Source: Massilia soli (GTDB taxonomy: Bacteria; Pseudomonadota; Gammaproteobacteria; Burkholderiales; Burkholderiaceae_D). Taken from it: 64,000 nt of DNA. The notes beneath the pieces were generated by a model. That model was not told the origin of the DNA. It did not search any database and saw only the letters and a list, made by a program, of their open reading frames with translations. The position numbers and the translations under genes were made by a program. The stretch spans positions 310,001 through 374,000 of the forward strand of contig NZ_JAFBIL020000005.1 in assembly GCF_016809835.1 (NCBI RefSeq), in the 5' to 3' direction. Of this stretch, positions 16,786 through 23,607 are shown piece after piece; position 1 is the stretch's first letter, and each line of letters begins with the position of its first letter.

Positions 16786-18039
16786 CTGCATCCGACTGCG
16801 GATTCAACTGATCATCGCAACACAGCTTTCAAATCGTTGAGCAGGAGTCTCGTAAAGCAGCGTCTTCCGTGGTCGCTCGTTGAGTCGCCTGGCAATCTCA
16901 TCCAGATTGTCCTGCGTGTAGGCGGATAGGTCTAGTCCTTTAGGAAGATACTGTCTCAGTAATCCATTCGTGTTCTCGTTCGAGCCGCGTTGCCATGGGT
17001 TTCTGGGATCACAGAAATAGACCTGAATGTCGGTCGCCAATGTAAATCGTTTGTGGCCGGCCATTTCCTTACCTCTATCCCACGTCAGAGATTTGTAGAG
17101 TTCTTGCGGTAGCCGTCGTGCATTGTCTATCAACGCACTGACGACCGTTTCAGTATCTTTGCCATCCACTTTCACCAGCATGACGTAGCGTGTCTGTCGT
17201 TCGACCAGAGTCGCGATCTGGCTGTTATGGCTGCCAAAAATAAGGTCGCCTTCCCAGTGCCCAGGGACCGCACGATCTCTTGCCGATGCTGGCCGCTCAC
17301 TGATTGATACGGCATCGCTAATCCTGCCGTGGTTGTCCGTTTTTTGGGTGTGGTGCCGCGAGCGCCGCATGACGCGGGTTCGTCTCAAGTGCTCTAGTAG
17401 CTCTTTTTTCAGAGCACCGCGGGCCTGGATGTACAGGCTTCGATATATGGTCTCGTGTGACACGGAGTACTCCCGGCGGCCGGAGAAAAGCCGTTTGAGC
17501 CAACCCGCGATTTGTTCTGGAGACCACTGCATTTGCAGCTTACCGGCCACCAGGTTGGCTAGCATGGGGTTCTCTGTCAGCTTACAGTCTTTTGGGCGCC
17601 GCGCTCGATCCCATGCATGCTGGTCCGCTTGATTGGCCCGGTACACCTCCTTGCCGCCATTGCGCTTCAGCTCTCTACTGACAGTCGATGGTGAGCGGCA
17701 AAGCCGTGCTGCAATCCACCGGATTGATTGACCGGCAAGGACGTGTCTTGAAATCTCTTCGCGCTCGGCCAGCGTCAACGCTCGAGGAGAGCGACATCGC
17801 GATGCTGGCCGGATACCGCCAGTTTCGGCAAGAATGCGTTGAACGGCGGAGTGATTGCGGTCGAACAGCTGCGCAATCGTCTGCAAGGAGTCGCCTTGCT
17901 TCCAGCGATCCCACATCAGCGCTTTCTGGCTCTCATTGTAATAAATCCGAGGTCTCTGTTTCATCGCCAACACCTCCCCGTGATTGCATGAATGGGTTAG
18001 AGTGTTGCGACCACCGATTGAATCCGCAACCCATTGCAG
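16786..18039 (-). mobile_element. IS30-family insertion sequence
   Basis: Imperfect terminal inverted repeats of about 38 bp flank a single transposase gene. The conserved part of the left end is tgcggattcaa ... tcgcaacac (16797-16823) and of the right end gtgttgcga ... ttgaatccgca (18002-18028). The outer few bases (ctgca, 16786-16790 and 18035-18039) also pair. Exact ends and target duplication were not resolved. A 67-bp near-identical copy of the right end lies at 56998-57064. Confidence 0.8.
16804..17964 (-). CDS. IS30-family transposase
   Basis: A 386-residue DDE transposase, apparently intact. The N-terminus carries two helix-turn-helix segments: one around QTIAQLFDRNHSAVQRIL and the IS30-type SIRWIAARLCRSPSTVSREL. 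The catalytic residues are in the expected contexts: first Asp in PGHWEGDLIFG, second Asp in LTWDRGKEMAGH, and Glu in RGSNENTNGLLRQYLPKG. The start is placed at the ATG reading MKQRPRIYY; another in-frame ATG lies three codons upstream. No frameshift or premature stop is seen, so the element may still be active. Confidence 0.92.
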   Translation of the reverse strand: MKQRPRIYYNESQKALMWDRWKQGDSLQTIAQLFDRNHSAVQRILAETGGIRPASRCRSPRALTLAEREEISRHVLAGQSIRWIAARLCRSPSTVSRELKRNGGKEVYRANQADQHAWDRARRPKDCKLTENPMLANLVAGKLQMQWSPEQIAGWLKRLFSGRREYSVSHETIYRSLYIQARGALKKELLEHLRRTRVMRRSRHHTQKTDNHGRISDAVSISERPASARDRAVPGHWEGDLIFGSHNSQIATLVERQTRYVMLVKVDGKDTETVVSALIDNARRLPQELYKSLTWDRGKEMAGHKRFTLATDIQVYFCDPRNPWQRGSNENTNGLLRQYLPKGLDLSAYTQDNLDEIARRLNERPRKTLLYETPAQRFESCVAMIS

Positions 18040-18066
18040 ACCTTCGGTAAAACTAGGTTCCCGCCG

Positions 18067-18408
18067 CTAGCCCCAGGTAAGTGCTCGGTTAAGGGCAGAC
18101 TCGAGCTTGGCAAGGGGTATTGGTGCTGCAGCAGCGATCGTAGCAACTTGGGCAACGCAGTCGATCTCGACGTTCAGTTGTTCTGGCCAATGATTCCCCG
18201 GGAACTTGCGGAGGATGAGACTTACCTGGTTCTCGCTGGACCAAACGCTATTGTCTGCAGACCAAGATTCGTCCTCAAACGAAAGTATGTGCAGGTTCCG
18301 CTCGACGTCCAAAATGCTTGGGGTGTACACCCAAAGTGAATTTCGAGCCTCCCAGACGTCAGCCTGAATTTGAAAGCGCCCAGTCGGTGAAGTCGAGATT
18401 ATTTCCAT
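18067..18408 (-). CDS. hypothetical protein carried between IS30 and the outer repeat
   Basis: A 113-residue soluble protein of unknown function. The sequence is rich in Trp and looks coding: RFQIQADVWEARNSLWVYTP, HILSFEDESWSADNSVWSSE, VSLILRKFPGNHWPE, and a conserved-looking end with VEIDC and LNRALTW. I recognise no known domain. It lies between the right end of the IS30 element and the right outer inverted repeat, on the same strand as the transposase, and may be a passenger gene of the larger element. At the 57-kb copy of these ends the gene is missing apart from a possible ccgctagcc match at its stop codon. Confidence 0.6.
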   Translation of the reverse strand: MEIISTSPTGRFQIQADVWEARNSLWVYTPSILDVERNLHILSFEDESWSADNSVWSSENQVSLILRKFPGNHWPEQLNVEIDCVAQVATIAAAAPIPLAKLESALNRALTWG

Positions 18409-18482
18409 ATGTCGTGTTCGGTTGGCTAGGTCCGCTCTTGGCCGGTAGCGGCCTCTTAGAACTCTAACTCATCTGACAGTTC

Positions 18483-18509
18483 GTGTCAGGTCAAGTATGA
18501 GCTAGTACA
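18483..18509. repeat. right outer inverted repeat
   Basis: Begins gtgtcaggtcaag and ends tgagctagtaca. It mirrors 16744-16770 at 25 of 27 positions. Confidence 0.8.
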
Positions 18510-18572
18510 GATTACCCCTGTCTACGGCGCTACTGTCATTGCGCTTGTCACGAAAGTTTCGGAGCCATACCC

Positions 18573-19214
18573 CTAATTATTGTCGGCCTCGCGTTCGGCC
18601 TGGCGCTTCCTGCGCTGGGCTTCGCGGCGCTCCGACTCCAGGCGCTTCTTCTCGAAGTTGGCGGCGTTCTGCGCGCGCTGGCCTGCCTCGGCCTGCTCCT
18701 TCTCCGCGATGCGCTTCAGCTTAGCCGCGTTGTCGGCGGCGCGGTTCGTCTGCGCCGCAATCGGCTTTGGCTCCGGCGCCGGTTCCTCAACCCGCTCGGG
18801 ACGCGGATTGGCCGCGCGCTGGGCGGCGTCAGCCTCGAATTCCTTCTGCGACTCGGCCAGCGCGCGGTCGCGCGCATCGGCCTTGGCGCGGCGCTGATAC
18901 AACTCTGCTTCGACTTCAATCGAGCGCACCACCGCCAGCGCTTCGCGGCGCTTCTCTTTCGCCTTCTCCAGGCAGCTGTTGACGAAGAATTTCTTGTAGC
19001 AGACCTGCTCGCTGGCCGCGAACTCCGCTTCAATCGCGCTGCGTTCGGCGATGGCGTCGGCCAGCTTGCGCTCGGCTTCGGCCAGCGACGACGAGGTTGG
19101 CGCCACATGCTGCACATTCGGCGGCAGCAGCACGTAGGAGCAGGCGGATAGCGCCGCGCATGCCAGTACCACGGCGGCATGACGAAGCGTTGAGTAAGCG
19201 AACGGAGTTGCCAT
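18573..19214 (-). CDS. lipoprotein with coiled-coil and basic C-terminus
   Basis: A 213-residue predicted lipoprotein: signal peptide with lipobox ALSACSYV (Cys25), then a long helical, charged region (about residues 43-115: SSLAEAERKLADAIAERSAI ...) with two cysteines in CYKKFFVNSCLEKAKEKRRE that could form a disulfide. A Pro/Glu linker (EEPAPEPKP) follows, then a Lys/Arg/Glu-rich tail typical of coiled coils. It lies 24 bp downstream of zapE on the same strand and probably shares its transcript. Function is unknown; envelope attachment is inferred from the signal. Confidence 0.75.
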   Translation of the reverse strand: MATPFAYSTLRHAAVVLACAALSACSYVLLPPNVQHVAPTSSSLAEAERKLADAIAERSAIEAEFAASEQVCYKKFFVNSCLEKAKEKRREALAVVRSIEVEAELYQRRAKADARDRALAESQKEFEADAAQRAANPRPERVEEPAPEPKPIAAQTNRAADNAAKLKRIAEKEQAEAGQRAQNAANFEKKRLESERREAQRRKRQAEREADNN

Positions 19215-19238
19215 TATTATTGTCCTTGTTGGCGCCGG

Positions 19239-20336
19239 TCAGGCCAGCGCGTCTGCGGCGTCACGCCGCTGGGAGTCCATGTATTCGCGCGACTGCATCT
19301 CAATGATACGCGAGGCCGTGCGATGGAACTCGTTCGCCATCTGGCCCTGCGTGTACAGCTGCTCCGGCTCCACCTCGGCCGACATCAAGAGCTTGACCTT
19401 GTGGTCGTAAAACACGTCGATCAGCCACGTGAAGCGGCGCGCCTCGGACGACTGCGACGCCGACATCGCCGGCACGCCCGACAAGATCACGGTATGGAAG
19501 CGGCTGGCGATTTCCAGGTAATCGTTTTGCGAGCGCGGCCCGCCGCACAGCGTGTGGAAGTCGAACCAGATGATGCCGCCGGCGCGGCGCAGCGAGCGGA
19601 TTTCGCGGTGCTCGATATGCACGATCGGGTCTTCATCGGCGATTTCAGCCACTGCCGCGTAAGCGTCGCGCAGCGCCTTGTCGGCCGCCGCGCCGAGCGG
19701 CGTGTAATAGGCCTCGACCTGTTCCAGCGCACGCTTGCGATAGTCGATCCCGGCGTCGACGTTCATCACGTCGAGCTTGTCCTTCAGCAGCGCGATGGTC
19801 GGCAGCATGCGGTCGCGGTGCAGCCCGTCCGGGTACAGCTTGTCCGGATCGTAGTTCGACGTCATCACGAACGATACGCCGTTGTTGAACAATGCGGTGA
19901 GCAGGTTATACAGGATCATCGCGTCGGCGATGTCCGAGACATGGAATTCGTCGAAGCAGATCAGGCGATATTTTTTGGCGATGCGGCGCGCCACTTCGTC
20001 GAGCGGATCGGCTACGCCCTTGAGGTCATCGAGCTGGCGGTGCACGCCGCGCATGAATTCGTGGAAGTGCAGGCGCGTCTTGCGCACCACCGGCACCACC
20101 GAGTAGAAGCTGTCCATCAAAAACGACTTGCCGCGCCCTACCCCGCCCCACAGGTACACGCCGCGCGGCACATCCGGACGGTTGATCAGGCGCTTGAAGC
20201 TGGACGACCGCTGCGACTTGAAATGCACCCACTCTTCATAGGCAAGCTGCAGGCGGTCAACCGCGCGCTGCTGCGCATCGTCAGGCTTGAATCCACGCTG
20301 GGACAGCGCGTGCTGGTAGAACTCTTGGACATTCAT
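19239..20336 (-). CDS. zapE: cell division protein ZapE (AFG1-like ATPase)
   Basis: A 365-residue P-loop ATPase of the AFG1/ZapE family, which in E. coli acts at the FtsZ ring during constriction. Walker A is YLWGGVGRGKSFLMDSFY (near residue 65), Walker B LICFDEFHVSDIADA, followed by a VMTSNYDPDKLYPDGL sensor region and the RFTWLIDVFYD block near the C-terminus. Length is normal for the family. It follows lpdA by 55 bp on the same strand. A broken piece of this gene's C-terminal region is found 4 kb away at 15258-15337. Confidence 0.93.
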   Translation of the reverse strand: MNVQEFYQHALSQRGFKPDDAQQRAVDRLQLAYEEWVHFKSQRSSSFKRLINRPDVPRGVYLWGGVGRGKSFLMDSFYSVVPVVRKTRLHFHEFMRGVHRQLDDLKGVADPLDEVARRIAKKYRLICFDEFHVSDIADAMILYNLLTALFNNGVSFVMTSNYDPDKLYPDGLHRDRMLPTIALLKDKLDVMNVDAGIDYRKRALEQVEAYYTPLGAAADKALRDAYAAVAEIADEDPIVHIEHREIRSLRRAGGIIWFDFHTLCGGPRSQNDYLEIASRFHTVILSGVPAMSASQSSEARRFTWLIDVFYDHKVKLLMSAEVEPEQLYTQGQMANEFHRTASRIIEMQSREYMDSQRRDAADALA

Positions 20337-20391
20337 GGGAGGGCAATGCGAGGAGCCGGACAGGCGCGAGGCCCATCCGGCTTGGTACAGA

Positions 20392-21825
20392 TTAGAAGTT
20401 CAGCGAACGCTTGTCGACTGCGAGCGCGGCTTCCTTGGTTGCTTCCGACAGCGATGGGTGTGCGTGGCAGATGCGCGCGATGTCTTCCGACGATGCGCGG
20501 AACTCCATCGCGACCACGGCTTCCGAGATCAGCTCGGAGGCCATCGGGCCGACGATATGCACGCCCAGGATTTCATCGGTCGTCGCATCGGCCAGAAACT
20601 TGACCATGCCCGAGGTGTCACCCAGCGCGCGCGCACGGCCGTTGGCCATGAACGGGAAGGTGCCGGCCTTGTAGGCCACGCCGTCGGCTTTGAGCTGCTG
20701 CTCGGTGCGGCCAACCCACGCGATTTCCGGCGAGGTGTAGATCACCCACGGAATCGTGTTGAAGTTGACGTGGCCGTGCTGGCCGGCGATACGCTCGGCG
20801 ACGGCAACGCCCTCTTCTTCCGCCTTGTGCGCCAGCATCGGGCCGCGCACCACGTCGCCCACTGCCCATACGTTCGGCAGGTTGGTCTTGCATTCGTCGT
20901 CGACGGCGATGAAGCCGCGCTCGTCGAGCGCCAGGCCGACCGCTTCCGCGCCCAGGCCGATGGTGTTCGGTACACGGCCGATCGAGATGATGAGCTTGTC
21001 GAACACCGCAGTCTGCGCCGCGCCGGTGGCATCGGCGTATTCAACGGTGACGTTGTTGGTGCCCTTGGTGATCGCGCCGATCTTGCAGCCGAGGTTGATC
21101 TTCAGGCCCTGCTTGGTAAACAGCTTGTGCGCTTCCTTGGCGATCTGCTCGTCGACCGCGCCGAGGAAGGTTGGCAGGCCTTCGAGGACGGTGACGTCGG
21201 CGCCGACACGGCGCCATACGCTACCCATTTCCAGGCCGATCACGCCGGCGCCGATCACGCCCAGTTTCGCCGGAACGGCTTCGATCGCCAGAGCGCCGGT
21301 GTTCGACAGGATCAGCTTTTCGTCGAATTCCGCGCCAGGCAGCGGACGCGCGTTGGAGCCGGTCGCGATAACGACATGCTTGGCCTGCAGCGTGTCGGCG
21401 CCAGGGCCGGTCACGTTGATGGTGTAGCCGCCGTCCGCGGCGGCGGCAAACGCGCCGCGGCCGTGGAAGAAGCTGACCTTGTTTTTCTTGAACAGGAACA
21501 GGATGCCGTCGTTGTTCTGCTTGACGATGGTTTCTTTACGCTTGAGCATCTGCGGCAGGTTCAGCGACAGGCCGGCAACTTCGATGCCGTGCTCCTTGAA
21601 TGCGTGGCCGGCGTGCTCGAAATGCTCGGACGACTGCAGCAGCGCCTTCGAAGGGATGCAACCGACGTTGGTGCAGGTGCCGCCTGGGGCAGGACCGCCC
21701 TTGGCGTTGGCCCACTCGTCGACGCAGGCGACGTTAAAGCCCAGCTGCGCGGCGCGGATTGCGGCGATGTAGCCGCCAGGGCCGCCGCCGATCACGACGA
21801 CATCGAATTGTTTAGAAGTGCTCAT
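20392..21825 (-). CDS. lpdA: dihydrolipoyl dehydrogenase (E3)
   Basis: A 477-residue flavoenzyme that reoxidises the lipoyl arms of the 2-oxoacid dehydrogenase complexes using NAD. The FAD motif VVVIGGGPGGYIAAIRAAQLG opens the protein. The redox-active disulfide is in GGTCTNVGCIPSKALL, the NAD-binding loop is IGAGVIGLEMGSVW, and the C-terminal catalytic pair is CHAHPSLSEA. It is third in the sucA-sucB-(PspC gene)-lpdA arrangement and is therefore the E3 of the 2-oxoglutarate dehydrogenase complex. Confidence 0.97.
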   Translation of the reverse strand: MSTSKQFDVVVIGGGPGGYIAAIRAAQLGFNVACVDEWANAKGGPAPGGTCTNVGCIPSKALLQSSEHFEHAGHAFKEHGIEVAGLSLNLPQMLKRKETIVKQNNDGILFLFKKNKVSFFHGRGAFAAAADGGYTINVTGPGADTLQAKHVVIATGSNARPLPGAEFDEKLILSNTGALAIEAVPAKLGVIGAGVIGLEMGSVWRRVGADVTVLEGLPTFLGAVDEQIAKEAHKLFTKQGLKINLGCKIGAITKGTNNVTVEYADATGAAQTAVFDKLIISIGRVPNTIGLGAEAVGLALDERGFIAVDDECKTNLPNVWAVGDVVRGPMLAHKAEEEGVAVAERIAGQHGHVNFNTIPWVIYTSPEIAWVGRTEQQLKADGVAYKAGTFPFMANGRARALGDTSGMVKFLADATTDEILGVHIVGPMASELISEAVVAMEFRASSEDIARICHAHPSLSEATKEAALAVDKRSLNF

Positions 21826-21839
21826 TGATTATTCCTTGA

Positions 21840-22181
21840 TTATTCTTCGGGGACGAAAATCCACAACAGCAGGTAGATTACAAGTCCGAAACCAAACGAG
21901 ATGGTGAACAGCGCGAACACCAGGCGCCAGATCCAAGCATCCATGCCCGATGCCTTGGCCAGGCCGCCGCAGACGCCGCCGATCCAGCGGTCGGTACGCG
22001 AGCGGCGCAGGCGCGAGAACTCGTCGCCCAGGCTACCGTTACCAGATGGGGTGTGGCCTGGCTTGTTCAAGTCGGCGGAAGCCGACAGCAGCCGCGCCTT
22101 GGCTTGCTCGAATTCGGCATCGGTCAGCGCGCCGGCCTGGTGCAGTTCGTGCAAACGCTTGATTTCATCGGAGATGTTCAC
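21840..22181 (-). CDS. SHOCT plus PspC-domain membrane protein
   Basis: A 113-residue protein with two short domains: a SHOCT-type helix pair at the N-terminus (IKRLHELHQAGALTDAEFEQAKARLL, in part) and a PspC domain (DRWIGGVCGGLAKASGMDAW) followed by one hydrophobic segment (LVFALFTISFGFGLVIYLLL). PspC proteins are linked to envelope-stress signalling, but there is no PspA or PspF nearby, so a role in a phage-shock system is not supported. It is inserted between sucB and lpdA, ending 14 bp before lpdA. Confidence 0.85.
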   Translation of the reverse strand: MNISDEIKRLHELHQAGALTDAEFEQAKARLLSASADLNKPGHTPSGNGSLGDEFSRLRRSRTDRWIGGVCGGLAKASGMDAWIWRLVFALFTISFGFGLVIYLLLWIFVPEE

Positions 22182-22220
22182 GTGCTACCCTCGCTTAAAG
22201 CAAAAAGATAACTGCCGAAC

Positions 22221-22292
22221 CGTCGTTCCCGCGAAAGCGGGAACCCATACACAGCGTACTCGGCATGGGTCCCCGCGTTCGCGAGGACGACG
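22221..22292. repeat. dRS3-like palindromic repeat, copy 3
   Basis: cgtcgttcccgcgaaagcgg followed after a spacer by the inverse gggtccccgcgttcgcgagg. It ends 8 bp before the sucB stop codon, in the sucB-PspC gap of an otherwise continuous operon, so it lies inside the likely transcript. Confidence 0.8.
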
Positions 22293-22299
22293 GGCTGTA

Positions 22300-23553
22300 T
22301 TACAGATCCAGCAGGAGGCGCGATGGATCTTCCAGCGTTTCCTTCATCGTGACCAGGCCGAGGACGGCTTCGCGGCCGTCGATGATGCGGTGGTCGTACG
22401 ACATCGCCAGGTAGTTCATCGGACGCACCACGATCTGGCCGTTTTCGACGACCGCGCGGTCCTTGGTCGCATGCACGCCCAGGATGGCCGACTGCGGCGG
22501 GTTGATGATCGGGGTCGACAGCATCGAGCCGAAGGTGCCGCCGTTCGAGATCGAGAAGGTACCGCCGGTCAGGTCTTCCAGGGTCAGCTTGCCTTCTTTC
22601 GCCTTCTGGCCGAATTCGCCGATCTTCTTTTCGATCTCGGCGATCGACATCTGGTCGGCGTTGCGCAGGATAGGCACCACCAGGCCGCGCGGCGAACCGA
22701 CAGCGATACCGATGTCGAAGTAGCCGTGGTAAACGATGTCGTTACCGTCAACCGATGCGTTGATGATCGGGTACTTCTTCAGTGCCGCGACAGCCGCCTT
22801 GACGAAGAACGACATGAAGCCCAGCTTGACGCCGTGCTCTTTCTCGAACTTGTCCTTGTACTTGTTGCGCAGGTCGATGACCGGCTGCATGTTGACTTCG
22901 TTGAACGTGGTCAGGATCGCGTTGGTCGACTGCGACTGGATCAGGCGCTCGGCGATACGGGCGCGCAGGCGGCTCATTGGCACGCGCTCTTCCGGACGGT
23001 CGCCCAGGTTTGCTGGCGCCGGTGCCGCGACCTGCTGCAGTGCAGGCTTGGCGGCAGGTGCAGGGGCTGCAGGCGCAGCAGGCTTGGCGCTAGAGGCGAC
23101 CGCTGCCAGGGCGTCGCCCTTGGTGACGCGGCCGTCCTTGCCGCTACCGGCGACGTCGGCTGCGTTCATGCTGTTATCGGCCAGGATCTTCGATGCTGCC
23201 GGCATTGCCACGCCGGCCATCGACTGCGATGCCGCAGGCGCTGCCGCCGCTGGTGCCGCCGGTGCTGTTGCTGGCGCGCTCGATACTTCGATCGGGCTGA
23301 CCTTGACCGAACCTTCGGTGTCGATGATCGCGATGACTTCGCCCGCGACAACGGTCTCGCCGTCGCCCTTGATGATGCGGCAGATCACGCCTGCTGCAGG
23401 CGCCGGCAGTTCAAGAACCACCTTGTCGGTTTCGATATCGATCAGGTTCTCGTCGCGGGTGACCGCTTCGCCGAGCTTCTTGTGCCATGCCAGCAGGGTA
23501 GCTTCAGCGACCGATTCCGACAGTTGTGGGACCTTGACTTCAATTTGTGCCAT
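22300..23553 (-). CDS. sucB: 2-oxoglutarate dehydrogenase E2, dihydrolipoyl succinyltransferase
   Basis: A 417-residue E2 core protein that transfers the succinyl group from lipoate to CoA. One lipoyl domain (residues 1-77) carries the modified lysine in [15 protein letters not shown]. An Ala/Pro linker follows, then the E3-binding domain ([20 protein letters not shown]) and the catalytic domain with the active-site motif [12 protein letters not shown] near the C-terminus. A GGAG site precedes the ATG. It follows sucA by 54 bp, and the IIDGREAV context with upstream sucA supports succinyl rather than acetyl specificity. Confidence 0.96.
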   Translation of the reverse strand: MAQIEVKVPQLSESVAEATLLAWHKKLGEAVTRDENLIDIETDKVVLELPAPAAGVICRIIKGDGETVVAGEVIAIIDTEGSVKVSPIEVSSAPATAPAAPAAAAPAASQSMAGVAMPAASKILADNSMNAADVAGSGKDGRVTKGDALAAVASSAKPAAPAAPAPAAKPALQQVAAPAPANLGDRPEERVPMSRLRARIAERLIQSQSTNAILTTFNEVNMQPVIDLRNKYKDKFEKEHGVKLGFMSFFVKAAVAALKKYPIINASVDGNDIVYHGYFDIGIAVGSPRGLVVPILRNADQMSIAEIEKKIGEFGQKAKEGKLTLEDLTGGTFSISNGGTFGSMLSTPIINPPQSAILGVHATKDRAVVENGQIVVRPMNYLAMSYDHRIIDGREAVLGLVTMKETLEDPSRLLLDL

Positions 23554-23607
23554 GTATAACTCCGTATTCTGTTTTTATGTGCCCGCCGCCCGGCAGGCAC
23601 CTTGTTA

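Larger units (their letters stand above)
16744..18509. mobile_element. 1.77-kb segment bounded by 27-bp inverted repeats, containing IS30 and a cargo gene
   Basis: The left end (16744-16770) and right end (18483-18509) are inverted copies matching at 25 of 27 positions. Their shared core reads gtgtcaggtcaagt going inward and ends tagctca/tgagcta on the outside. Inside lie the IS30-type element (16786-18039) and a 113-residue gene (18067-18408). A third copy of the same end sequence lies at 57107-57133. This could be one composite element or an older element with an IS30 insertion. No transposase other than the IS30 one is present. Confidence 0.6.
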
